DNA from: an uncultured Porphyromonas sp.
GTDB taxonomy: Bacteria; Bacteroidota; Bacteroidia; Bacteroidales; Porphyromonadaceae
NCBI RefSeq assembly: GCF_905372525.1
Contig: NZ_CAJPPN010000029.1
Location: 1-29,127 of the forward strand
Direction of reading: 5' to 3'
DNA: 29,127 bases
Shown here: positions 16,827 through 24,629 of the stretch, one piece after another
How the letters are laid out: each line of letters starts with the position of its first letter
Numbering within the stretch: position 1 is the stretch's first letter
Program-made: the position numbers and the translations under genes
Notes under the pieces: generated by a model
Seen by the model: only the letters and a program-made list of their open reading frames with translations
What the model was told of the DNA's origin: nothing
Databases searched by the model: none

Positions 16827-17954
16827 ATGAACCCTACAGAGGATACCCCGATGAGATACAAGGTTGCTCTCTCCCTAGTCAAGGGTATGGGAGCTAAGGG
16901 TACACGATACTTTCTCAATCATATAGAGAGTCTGGAGGATGCCTTGCTCCACCCCCAGCAGCTTCGTCTCCACCTCCCCCGTCTCTCGGAGAGCATCCTT
17001 CAGCAGCTCAGTAGCACAGCACTCCTAGCCGAGGCTGATCGGATACTAGAGGCCTGCGAGCGAGAGCATATCGTCCCACACTTCTATCTCGATGACGACT
17101 ACCCAGAGCTGCTCTATCAGTGTCCAGATGCGCCCATCATCCTCTATGTCCGTGGGTCACTACAGAGCTGGGAGCATCTGCGAGGTCTGAGTATCGTCGG
17201 TACGAGGAATGCGACCAGCTATGGGCGAACGACTGTCTCCTACCTCATCCCAGAGCTGGCGCAGCGTATCCCCTCCCTACTGATCACTAGTGGTCTAGCC
17301 TATGGGATAGATATCCAGGCGCACCGCTCAGCCCTAGAGGCTGGTATCTCCACGATAGCCGTCCTAGCTCACGGCCTAGATATGGTCTACCCTGCTGCCC
17401 ACCGGAGGGAGGCACAGCAGATGCTAGAGCGGGGAGCTTGGGTCAGCGAATATGCCCCTGGGGTGAAGGCACACCCCTCGAGCTTCCTCGCTCGTAATAG
17501 GATCATAGCGGGGCTCACCAAGGGCACGATAGTAGTCGAGGCTGGGGGAAAGAGTGGAGCACTCTCTACAGCACATCTCGCTCTGGACTATGACCGGGAA
17601 GTCTTCGCCGTGCCTGGACGTGTGGGAGATTCGATGAGCCTTGGGTGCCACCAGCTCATAGAGGAGAGTCGGGCTCACCTGCTCTATGATATCGATGAGC
17701 TCATCACGGAGCTAGGGTGGAGTAGGGAAGAGAGTAGTCCCCGTAAAGAGCCCAGCCCAGCCCTAGCCCATAGAGCGTCAGCCTCCTACAGTCATCCTAT
17801 CCTACGACTCCTAGACGAGCAGGGGACGATGACCCTCGATGAGCTCGCACGGAGGCTCACGACGACGGTAGCTGCGATGAGTGACCAGCTCTTTGAACTA
17901 GAGCTAGAGGGTCTTATCGAGGCTCAGCCAGGTGGAGCCTATCGTATCGCCTAG
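16827..17954 (+). CDS. dprA: DNA-processing protein DprA
   Basis: 375 residues. An N-terminal SAM/helical region is followed by the Rossmann-fold ssDNA-binding core with GTRNATSYG (125-133), SGLAYGID (155-162), AHGLDMVYP (181-189), NRIIAGL (about 224-230) and GGKSGAL (240-246). A C-terminal winged helix (about 310-375) completes it. DprA loads RecA onto incoming single-stranded DNA during natural transformation. The start at 16827 is the first ATG; an ATG at 16851 giving MRYKVALS is an equally plausible start. It is the only clear plus-strand gene here and ends at a strong bidirectional terminator. Confidence 0.95.
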   Translation: MNPTEDTPMRYKVALSLVKGMGAKGTRYFLNHIESLEDALLHPQQLRLHLPRLSESILQQLSSTALLAEADRILEACEREHIVPHFYLDDDYPELLYQCPDAPIILYVRGSLQSWEHLRGLSIVGTRNATSYGRTTVSYLIPELAQRIPSLLITSGLAYGIDIQAHRSALEAGISTIAVLAHGLDMVYPAAHRREAQQMLERGAWVSEYAPGVKAHPSSFLARNRIIAGLTKGTIVVEAGGKSGALSTAHLALDYDREVFAVPGRVGDSMSLGCHQLIEESRAHLLYDIDELITELGWSREESSPRKEPSPALAHRASASYSHPILRLLDEQGTMTLDELARRLTTTVAAMSDQLFELELEGLIEAQPGGAYRIA

Positions 17955-18010
17955 AGGATAGAGCATGTGGTAGACGTCACGCTCTCGCCCTCCACATAGA
18001 TACGAAGCAT

Positions 18011-18064
18011 ATAGATATAAGTAGAGCCAGGCATCCTCATATGCCTGGCTCTACTTATATCTAT
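18011..18064. terminator. Bidirectional terminator between dprA and the lipoprotein gene
   Basis: A perfect 24-bp inverted repeat (arms 18011-18034 and 18041-18064) with a 6-base loop. The GC-rich core AGAGCCAGGCAT is flanked by AT-rich ATATAAGT, giving a U/A-rich tail on both strands. It sits exactly between two converging genes. Confidence 0.9.
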
Positions 18065-18086
18065 GTGATGGGATAGCGGGGTGGGG

Positions 18087-19763
18087 CTATTCGAGCTCTT
18101 CTCCCTGCTCTAAGAGTTGCTTGTGGAAGGACTTGTCTGCGAGGATCTCTGCAAAGGCAGCCTCTGTCTCGGCCTTGAACGCTAGGAAGCTCTCCTGCTT
18201 GACAGCCTCCCTCAGGGCATCCTTGGCCTTCGCTAGGTTTGCTTGTCGGGCATAGCAGAGCGCCTTGAGATACTCTACCTTACCCGTTGGGTTGAGCTGG
18301 TTGAGGACGATCAGAGCGCGCTCATCGTCTCCGAGCCCTGCGAAGGCTACTGCAGCATTGTAGTCAGGATACTTGCGGAAGATCTCCAGCGCGCCATGGT
18401 AGTCACGGGCTGCCATACGCTCTAGCCCCAGCTTGTACTCCTCGGCGGACTCTACCTTGTCACTCCAGCGCTCGATGAGCGAGGCATCAACGAGGTCATT
18501 GATCCCCGAGATGACGAAGCTCAGGGTATCCAGCCCTCGCTGTGACCATGTACTCTTGTCTAGTGCGGTGACTCGAGTGTCTACAGCGACCCGGATCTTC
18601 TTCTGGATCTGTGGTGTCACCTCTATGTCTCGGCTGTAGAGATAGACAAAGTCCTGGCTAGGGGTGATCTCCTGATCCAGATGAGTGCTATCGATGAGGG
18701 GAAAGCTCACGAGGAGACGACGGTAGGTATCCTCGTTCTGTCGCTTCGTCTCATTGCGCGCAATAGCTCGGAAGTCATAGGTGTGGCGCGAGATCTTCAG
18801 AGAGTCGTGCTCGGTGAGAGACTTGTTCTCTAGCGAATCTAGGGTTAGACCACGTCTGAATAGGTCTCGGTAGGCCTGTGGTATGTTGCGCTCCGTGAGC
18901 CTACGCTCTGTGCGAGCCAGGTAGGACTCTCGGCGCTCTGCGGTGTAGAGTGAGTCAAAGCGTCGCCCGAAGCCTGTACTATCTCGTCCAGAGAGATCCT
19001 GGAGGTAGGACTTACGGAGCATATTCAGCGCCCGGTCATGGTAGGCTGCATCATAGTTCCCACGCATGCGAGCATTGTGGAGCAGGTATCGAGTCTCCAC
19101 CTTCCTCCGCCAGTTCTCGTAGCTGAGTAGGAGACTCAGTTGCCTCTTGTAGGAGTCGAAGTAGTCTCCCTGAAGCCCTTTCATGACGGAGCGGAACCGC
19201 TTCTGATCAAAGAATACGCTATCGTACTTGCTTGAGTCGATGAGCCCCTGTCTGAAGATGCCAAAGGCCTTGAGCTCCTTCTCCTGGACCTTGGCGAATT
19301 CCTTCCCCTTGAGTACGACAGGTGGTAGAGCGAAGGTCGTATCGCCACTCATCACCGTAGGTGTGAGTACCATCTGATAGCGTGCGTCCATGAAGCTCCT
19401 AGGGACCTTGATGAGGAAGGTGAGGTTTACCTTTCCCTTGCGTAGAGTAGATACCTTCACCCGTGGTCGTTCTGCGGTGATGGTGACCTCGTCGAGCGCA
19501 AAGGTCTTGAGTCCGTCCTCCTTGGTAGCTGAGGCCTCGTCCTTCTTCTGTCGGCGGAGGGTATCGACCTTCTGCTGGTAGGAGACGATCTCGGAGAGCT
19601 GACCCGTACGACCTGCCTGCTCCTCCTTCTCCGTAGGTAGTAGGACTTGGGGGCGATGAGACTGGAAGAAGAGCCTCTGGGTCATTGGCTGGCTACAAGA
19701 GACGAGTGTTGCTAGCCCTACGAGGGCCACTACACGCTGTAGGCTGGATGTCGATTGCTTCAT
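18087..19763 (-). CDS. Large lipoprotein, DUF3868-like region plus TPR-like C-terminus
   Basis: 558 residues with a lipoprotein signal (LVSC, Cys23). The segment about 85-155 (ITAERPRVKVS, VNLTFLIKVPRSFMDARYQMVL, LPPVVLKGKEF) looks like the DUF3868-type domain of Bacteroidetes envelope proteins. The middle is highly charged and helical. Residues about 460-545 (YHGALEIFRKYPDYNAAVAFAGLG, VEYLKALCYARQ) resemble tetratricopeptide helices. It starts 7 bases after the stop of the DUF3575 protein, so the two are one operon. In Bacteroidetes such pairs often accompany FimB/Mfa fimbrial genes, but no fimbrilin is present here. Function unknown; an outer-membrane assembly or surface role is inference. 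Confidence 0.7.
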   Translation of the reverse strand: MKQSTSSLQRVVALVGLATLVSCSQPMTQRLFFQSHRPQVLLPTEKEEQAGRTGQLSEIVSYQQKVDTLRRQKKDEASATKEDGLKTFALDEVTITAERPRVKVSTLRKGKVNLTFLIKVPRSFMDARYQMVLTPTVMSGDTTFALPPVVLKGKEFAKVQEKELKAFGIFRQGLIDSSKYDSVFFDQKRFRSVMKGLQGDYFDSYKRQLSLLLSYENWRRKVETRYLLHNARMRGNYDAAYHDRALNMLRKSYLQDLSGRDSTGFGRRFDSLYTAERRESYLARTERRLTERNIPQAYRDLFRRGLTLDSLENKSLTEHDSLKISRHTYDFRAIARNETKRQNEDTYRRLLVSFPLIDSTHLDQEITPSQDFVYLYSRDIEVTPQIQKKIRVAVDTRVTALDKSTWSQRGLDTLSFVISGINDLVDASLIERWSDKVESAEEYKLGLERMAARDYHGALEIFRKYPDYNAAVAFAGLGDDERALIVLNQLNPTGKVEYLKALCYARQANLAKAKDALREAVKQESFLAFKAETEAAFAEILADKSFHKQLLEQGEELE

Positions 19764-19770
19764 ATCTGGG

Positions 19771-20397
19771 CTAGATCACGTAGACGATACTGAGAGAGAC
19801 GCGCGTAGGTAGAGCCAGGATACGTGTCTTACCCTGCTGTAGGACGATATCCTGAGTATTTACCAGATCATACTTTGTGTAGACGAGGGAGGCTCCGAAC
19901 TCAGCCTCGAGGTTCCAGTGAGGAGTGAGGACCCACGAATACCCTGCCGAGCAGCCTGCTCCGTAGAGGATCCCCTTGGAATAGTTGGGATCATACTTGT
20001 CGGATCCGTACTTATAGAGGGAAACGATACCATGCAGACCAAAGAAAGCCCCTTGGTTATAGGTTCCCTTCCCCCAGTAACGTAGGCTTGGAGTGAAGGT
20101 GATATTCTCCGTGTGAGCTACTTTACTCCACGAGAGACGATCTGTCGGAGCTAGTTGTACCTTCCCGTAAGCTGAATGGATCAGGCCCGTCGGCAAGGGG
20201 AGGTTGTACTTGAAAGGCTTGGCTTGGAGGGAAAGCTGTAGCGAGAGGTTGTAGTTGAGCCCGATAGAAGGCTCGATATTGAAGTTCCCCGTAAGTAAAG
20301 AGGGGATATTTGTACTGACACTGAAGTTCTGTGCCCAAGTCCTGGTCCCTACACAGAGTGAGGCAAGTATAGCACATAGGAATAAACGTCTCTTCAT
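19771..20397 (-). CDS. DUF3575 family outer-membrane protein
   Basis: 208 residues with a signal peptide ending in AWAQ (about 23). It shows the DUF3575 pattern: FSVSTNIPSLLTGNFNIEPSIGLNYNLSLQLSL, then PSLRYWGKGTYNQGAFFGLHGI, a GYSWVLTPHWNLEAEFGASLVY segment, and a final LPTRVSLSIVYVI strand. This fits a small beta-barrel. It leads a two-gene operon with the lipoprotein downstream. Family members are of unknown function and often sit beside fimbria assembly genes. Confidence 0.75.
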   Translation of the reverse strand: MKRRLFLCAILASLCVGTRTWAQNFSVSTNIPSLLTGNFNIEPSIGLNYNLSLQLSLQAKPFKYNLPLPTGLIHSAYGKVQLAPTDRLSWSKVAHTENITFTPSLRYWGKGTYNQGAFFGLHGIVSLYKYGSDKYDPNYSKGILYGAGCSAGYSWVLTPHWNLEAEFGASLVYTKYDLVNTQDIVLQQGKTRILALPTRVSLSIVYVI

Positions 20398-20463
20398 CTA
20401 TAGATAACTTTTAGACTATTAAAACAATGATGCTGACCTCATCGGCTAACCTCATTGAGCTTG

Positions 20464-20471
20464 CAAATATA
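20464..20471 (-). promoter_or_regulatory. Promoter -7 element of the DUF3575-lipoprotein operon
   Basis: TATATTTG on the minus strand fits TAnnTTTG. A weak GTG at about the -33 distance replaces TTG. It lies about 65 bases before the ATG. Confidence 0.5.
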
Positions 20472-20540
20472 CGAAAAGTATGTTATATAACACGTTGTTG
20501 TGTAAAGATATGTGTCACTTGTTCCGTCTCTTAAGCGCAA

Positions 20541-20588
20541 GAAAAGTCCCCACCGCAGAGTCCTCTGGGGAGAACTCTACGGTGGGGA
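20541..20588 (-). terminator. metK terminator
   Basis: TCCCCACCG (from 20547) and CGGTGGGGA (to 20588) pair, with inner AGAGT/ACTCT continuing the stem after a one-base mismatch. On the minus strand the stem is followed by CTTTTCTTG. It lies about 40 bases after the metK stop. Confidence 0.85.
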
Positions 20589-20626
20589 TATAGCACTACC
20601 GCAGGTAGCGAGGTGACTTGTCGAGA

Positions 20627-21919
20627 CTAGAGGGAAAAGGCTCGACGAAGCTCTTCGACGTAGTCGAGCTTCTCCCAGGTGAAGAGCTCGACCTCCAGCT
20701 CTATACAGCCCCGCCCCCCAAGGGCGAAGGACTTCTTGGTAGTACGAGGTGTGCGACCGAAGTGTCCATAGCTGGCTGTCTCCTGATAGATCGGGGCTCG
20801 GAGCTTGAGACGCTGCTCGATCATGTAGGGACGTAGGTCGAAGACCTTCCTCACGACCTCGGCTATCTCCTCATCGGAGAGGGCGACATGTGCTGTACCC
20901 TTGGTCTCTACGAGGATGCTGATAGGCTCTGCGACACCGATAGCGTAGGCCAGCTGTACGAGCACTTCGTCTGCTAGCCCTGCAGCTACGAGGTTCTTAG
21001 CGATATGCCGAGCTGCATAGGCCGCTGATCGGTCTACCTTAGAAGGATCCTTGCCTGAGAAGGCACCACCACCATGAGCAGCCTTCCCCCCATAGGTATC
21101 TACGATGATCTTACGACCCGTGAGCCCGGTATCGCCATGCGGACCACCGATGACGAACTTACCTGTGGGATTGACTAGGAGCTTAATATCTCCACTAAAG
21201 AGTCCCTGCATATCCTCTGGGTATCGTGCGAAGACACGGGGGAGTAGGATCGTACGTAGATCCTCTGTGATACGCTCTTGCATAGCTCGGTCTGCCTGCT
21301 CCTGAGCCTTGTCGGAGGCGTCGCTTGGGCTGATAAAGTCATCGTGCTGCGTGCTGATGACGATCGTAGTGACACGCAGGGGCTTACCCTCGTGGCTGTA
21401 CTCGACAGTGACCTGACTCTTAGCATCGGGACGTAGGTAGGGCATCAGGTGTAGCTCCTCCTTACGGATATAAGCTAGCTCCCCAAGCAGGGCGTGAGAG
21501 AGATCTATGGGTAGAGGCATCAGGGATGGGGTCTCACGGCAGGCATAGCCAAACATGATCCCTTGGTCACCCGCCCCCTGTTCCTCGGGTGCGGTGCGCT
21601 CTACACCACGATTGATGTCTGCACTCTGTCCGTGGATGGCAGAGAGTACCCCGCAGCTATCGGCATCGAAGCAGTAGGAGCTCTTGTTGTAGCCTATCTT
21701 GCGGATGACTCCACGTGCGATGTCCTGTAGCTCTACATAGGCATCGCTCTTGACTTCGCCAGCTAGGATGACTTGTCCCGTAGTGACTAGGGTCTCACAG
21801 GCCACCTTGGACTGAGGGTCAAGTGCCATGAAGTGGTCAAGGATAGCATCCGATATCTGATCGGCTACCTTGTCTGGGTGTCCCTCTGAGACGGACTCAG
21901 AGGTAAAGAGATAACTCAT
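20627..21919 (-). CDS. metK: S-adenosylmethionine synthetase
   Basis: 430 residues, the length usual for Bacteroidetes MetK. Signatures are GHPDKVADQISDAILD (13-28, methionine/ATP site), GAGDQGIMFGYA (115-126) and the P-loop-like stretch GGPHGDTGLTGRK, followed by the conserved GGAFSGKDPSKVDRSAAYAAR. It makes SAM from ATP and methionine in the cytosol. The ATG at 21919 gives MSYLFTSESVSEGHPDK, the expected start. The leader of roughly 215 bases holds a SAM-II riboswitch and an intrinsic terminator, so transcription is probably turned down when SAM is plentiful. Confidence 0.98.
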   Translation of the reverse strand: MSYLFTSESVSEGHPDKVADQISDAILDHFMALDPQSKVACETLVTTGQVILAGEVKSDAYVELQDIARGVIRKIGYNKSSYCFDADSCGVLSAIHGQSADINRGVERTAPEEQGAGDQGIMFGYACRETPSLMPLPIDLSHALLGELAYIRKEELHLMPYLRPDAKSQVTVEYSHEGKPLRVTTIVISTQHDDFISPSDASDKAQEQADRAMQERITEDLRTILLPRVFARYPEDMQGLFSGDIKLLVNPTGKFVIGGPHGDTGLTGRKIIVDTYGGKAAHGGGAFSGKDPSKVDRSAAYAARHIAKNLVAAGLADEVLVQLAYAIGVAEPISILVETKGTAHVALSDEEIAEVVRKVFDLRPYMIEQRLKLRAPIYQETASYGHFGRTPRTTKKSFALGGRGCIELEVELFTWEKLDYVEELRRAFSL

Positions 21920-21964
21920 ATATCTATTCTTACTATAACTAGGTTAGTTGATCTCCCCTAACAT

Positions 21965-22000
21965 GAAAAGCCTCGACTGCTTATGGTTAGCAACCGAGGC
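21965..22000 (-). terminator. Regulatory terminator in the metK leader
   Basis: On the minus strand GCCTCG (22000-21995) pairs with CGAGGC (21975-21970), with additional TTGC/GCAG-type pairing inside, followed at once by TTTTC. It lies about 46 bases before the metK ATG, inside the transcript and downstream of the SAM-II aptamer. The likely role is the expression platform of the riboswitch. Confidence 0.75.
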
Positions 22001-22072
22001 GGACTAATGCTGTAGTGCTCGACCCATGTCCGTAAAGGAGCCTTGGGGAGCTCGTCACAGTAGGGGAGTGAC

Positions 22073-22124
22073 GGGTTTAGCATTTTTTCGCGTGGTTGCA
22101 AGCATCTCAAATCTATCCACGTAG
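22073..22124 (-). ncRNA. SAM-II riboswitch aptamer upstream of metK
   Basis: Read on the minus strand, P1 arm CGTGG (22121-22117) encloses a loop with the conserved GATTT (22113-22109) and TTGCA (22101-22097), then closes with CCACG (22095-22091). A short A-rich linker and AAATGCTAAA (22085-22076) follow. TTGCA can pair with TGCTA (22082-22078) as the H-type pseudoknot, with one U-U apposition. This order and these bases match the SAM-II (metA motif) consensus known from alphaproteobacteria and Bacteroidetes. It starts only about 12 bases after the predicted transcription start. The position before metK supports SAM sensing. The call rests on remembered consensus, not on a covariance-model search. 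Confidence 0.85.
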
Positions 22125-22142
22125 AGGTATTATTTACGGCTA

Positions 22143-22172
22143 CAAAGATACGAAAGTTTACTCGTATACCAA
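22143..22172 (-). promoter_or_regulatory. metK promoter
   Basis: On the minus strand TTG (22172-22170), a 19-base spacer and TATCTTTG (22150-22143) form a full Bacteroidetes consensus. Transcription would begin near 22136 and run through the SAM-II aptamer. Confidence 0.8.
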
Positions 22173-22690
22173 GCTGAGGACTCTGTACCTTCAGGACTGG
22201 CGCATGATCTCTCTCGCATACTCCAGCCTTTGGATCTTCGGGGTATCGTTGCATATCCTAGAGACCCTTAGCCCATCCCTAGAGATCCTAGGCATTATCC
22301 CCCAGAAACAGACATGCAAGCAAGCCCTACAGAGGACATACTTAGAGCGAGGTAGTGTACACGCGTGTATACAGTAGTGTACACGTGGGTATACAGTTGT
22401 GTACACACGTGTATACTCATCCCTCCTAGGTAGGAGGTATTCGCGTGGCATATCTATACTAGGACATAGATACTTCTATCTTCAGCGTATGCTCCCCCAC
22501 GACCTTGCCCTCGCACTATAGTGATTTCATGCGTCAGCCCTGCCAGTAGCTAAGCTATAAGGGTGTGTTAAAGGCAAGTAAGGTCACGCAAAGGATCATC
22601 CTTCTACATCTAGGATATATGGGCTCCCAGCTAAGTCGCTATCTTATCGTGATAGAGCAGTCGTGTCTAGTTTAGTAGCTGAGGCATCTC
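22173..22690. other. Gene-free region between metK and the GLPGLI array
   Basis: It contains repeat copy B with its upstream flank. I recognise nothing between 22545 and 22690. An open frame on the minus strand (22191-22451) runs through the iterons, but its sequence follows the DNA repeat and it resembles no family, so I do not call it a gene. Confidence 0.5.
22285..22544. repeat. Dispersed intergenic repeat, copy B
   Basis: Three 22-bp near-palindromic units lie at 22355-22376, 22377-22398 and 22399-22420. The stretch 22370-22544 corresponds position by position to window bases 1-175 (copy A), with about 40 nearly invariant bases at the 3' end including CACTATAGTG (22514-22523). The upstream flank 22285-22354 is visibly related to the flank of copy C. 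It is the most complete copy in the window. Confidence 0.85.
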
Positions 22691-22737
22691 TAGCACAGAG
22701 GGCTGAATGGATTACCTTCATTCAGCCCTCTGCGCTA
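22691..22737 (-). terminator. Terminator at the end of the GLPGLI array
   Basis: The arms CAGAGGGCTGAATG (22696-22709) and CATTCAGCCCTCTG (22719-22732) pair perfectly over 14 bp, with outer TAGC/GCTA continuing after one mismatch. It lies about 80 bases past the last array gene and should end its transcript; the U tract is weak. Confidence 0.75.
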
Positions 22738-22814
22738 GTATGTGAGATGTGGGGCGAAATCCTTCAGAGCCTTGGGGGGATGCCCCCTTCCCAATGCCTA
22801 GATGTGGGAGTTAG

Positions 22815-23735
22815 CTACTCCAGTTCAATAGGATTGTAGGGGATTTGCCATTTCATTGCTTCCACTTCGGTCAAGAAGTCACCTTGTCTATTCCGCGGAT
22901 ATACCTTTTGACCGTTGCTTTTAAAGGTCTGCATTGGATGCTTGTGTAGTCGCTGGCAATAGTCCCGGAATTGTGGACGACTAACCTCCTTCACAAGGCG
23001 AATCTTCCACTCTACGATATCAGCGCTCCTCTTCTGTAGGGCATCGAGCGTGAAGTAGTGCTCTCCATCCGTACTGCGTAGCTCGAGGATCAGCCCCGGT
23101 AGCCCACCGAAGAGGTTCGGTCCCGCAGATATCGGGATACTAGGAGTAAACCAAGCCTCATAGCTACGCCCTCGGAAGAGGCAGGTCGCTAGCTGGGTCT
23201 CATAGCCTGATATGGTCTTCTTTTGTCCCGTGATGGACCATGTAAAGGTTGGTGTATCCATATATCTTAGGATAGGCCCTGCTAGAGGTGTTCTGTACCA
23301 TACCTGAGTACGGCCACTCGTAAGATCTCGATAGTACCAGAATGGAGACAGACCCCCATCTGGTATTCTCAACGGGGCGGATTTATTGGCTGCATGGGTA
23401 AGAGCTGAGTCAGCCAGCCACAGTCGGTAGCTGTAGGACTTGACGATGGACGTCCCTAGCTCTAGTCGGATGATGTCTTCGTTGAAGTCTTTACCCTGAG
23501 GGGTAGGCTTGTACTTGTAGATATAGTCCACGAAGTACTCCGACTTCCCTAGGTTCTTCCCAGCCTGCAGTATGATCGGTATTGCAGGCTGCTGCGCCTG
23601 TAAGTTGAAGAGCCCGATGTTCCCAGCAACTAACAGGAGGGATAATAGTACTCGCGTGATATACCGACGCTCAGCAAGAGGATAGCCCTCTGCGATTCTC
23701 ACGAGTAGCATGTCAATGGATACTTGTCGTTTCAT
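22815..23735 (-). CDS. GLPGLI family protein, array member 6
   Basis: 306 residues. GLPGLI lies at 211-216, preceded by FRGRSYEAWF (187-196) and PISAGPNLFG; the last residues are PYNPIELE. The hydrophobic export signal (about 28-47, ending LQAQ) is preceded by 26 mostly polar residues, longer than in the other members. The cysteine that the others carry in GYxCQKA is displaced here (GYETQLATC). Family function is unknown; members are exported, and in Bacteroidetes they commonly sit beside TonB-dependent receptors. This is the most divergent and the last member of the array. Confidence 0.85.
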   Translation of the reverse strand: MKRQVSIDMLLVRIAEGYPLAERRYITRVLLSLLLVAGNIGLFNLQAQQPAIPIILQAGKNLGKSEYFVDYIYKYKPTPQGKDFNEDIIRLELGTSIVKSYSYRLWLADSALTHAANKSAPLRIPDGGLSPFWYYRDLTSGRTQVWYRTPLAGPILRYMDTPTFTWSITGQKKTISGYETQLATCLFRGRSYEAWFTPSIPISAGPNLFGGLPGLILELRSTDGEHYFTLDALQKRSADIVEWKIRLVKEVSRPQFRDYCQRLHKHPMQTFKSNGQKVYPRNRQGDFLTEVEAMKWQIPYNPIELE

Positions 23736-23782
23736 AGTGCCTTTATCCTTAGGGTGAGGGAGCTTATGCGTAAGCCCCTCAG

Positions 23783-24610
23783 TTACTCTAATTCTATAGG
23801 ATTATAGTAGAAGGTAGATACTCCATGGAATCTAGCCCGAGGGAAAGATGCCTTAAGTGTTCGTGCGAGATCGGCATGCATACGCTTACACAGTTCCCGG
23901 ACTTTGCGCCTCTCCGTTCTTTTGTACTCCTCTTTATACTTAACGATGGGCAGTACTTTTTGAGGGCGTGAGATGCCCGTAGCCTCAAAGACATACTCCC
24001 TCTCGGTGTCATAAGCCTCCAAGATAAGCCCTGGTGCACCACCCAATAGCCACGGGCCATTAGAGATGGGAATAGCTGTAGCTACCCAGGCTGTATAGCT
24101 ACGACCTCTGAAGGTTGTGGTTGCCTTCTGACAGGAATAGCCAAGTATCTCCTTATGTTCGCTGGTCAGTATCCAAGATTGGGGGTGTAGCTCATCTTGA
24201 TAGATGAAGGTATTTACGGCTGAGTAGACGAACAGCCTAACAGTAAGTTCACTATAGGGCTTAGTACCGTTTAGATACTTGTAGACCTCTATACCTGCTA
24301 ATCCTCGAGCATCTATACCACATCCTACCCCTCGGTTGTGTATTTCTATGATTTCCTTCTCGTCGTCAAGAACTGAAGAGTGCCCGAATTTCGACATCTT
24401 TCGCCCGATGAGCAGGTACATATCATTAGTAACCTTTTCTCCATTCTTGGGATCTAGGATGCAGGTGGTTTTGTAGTCGATGCGATAGCTTGCTGTATCT
24501 AGGACAGTGTACTCCCTAACGTCAAAAGGGAATATATTGCCGATAGGGCTCTGCGCCATGGACGTGAGGCAGAGGCTAAGCAAGGACAGATAGAATAATA
24601 CTGGCTTCAT
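23783..24610 (-). CDS. GLPGLI family protein, array member 5
   Basis: 275 residues from the ATG at 24610 (MKPVLFYLSLLSLCLTSMAQ, a good signal peptide). A TTG at 24688 would start inside the preceding gene and is rejected. The name motif is GAPGLI (191-196). GYSCQKATTTFRGRSYTAW precedes it, and the tail is YYNPIELE. The C-terminal third (RRKVRELCKRMHADL) resembles that of array member 2. It starts 19 bases after member 4 stops, so the two are co-transcribed. Function unknown. Confidence 0.88.
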   Translation of the reverse strand: MKPVLFYLSLLSLCLTSMAQSPIGNIFPFDVREYTVLDTASYRIDYKTTCILDPKNGEKVTNDMYLLIGRKMSKFGHSSVLDDEKEIIEIHNRGVGCGIDARGLAGIEVYKYLNGTKPYSELTVRLFVYSAVNTFIYQDELHPQSWILTSEHKEILGYSCQKATTTFRGRSYTAWVATAIPISNGPWLLGGAPGLILEAYDTEREYVFEATGISRPQKVLPIVKYKEEYKRTERRKVRELCKRMHADLARTLKASFPRARFHGVSTFYYNPIELE

Positions 24611-24629
24611 CTGAGATAATCTTAGAGGG

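Noticed and set aside
22355..22420. Possible small CRISPR array
   Set aside because: Units follow head to tail at 22 bp with only four spacer bases and no variable spacers, and no cas genes are present. The units are palindromic iterons instead.
22191..22451. Minus-strand 86-codon ORF through repeat copy B
   Set aside because: Its residues simply follow the 22-bp DNA periodicity, which is not a multiple of three, and copies A and C do not keep the same frame or protein.
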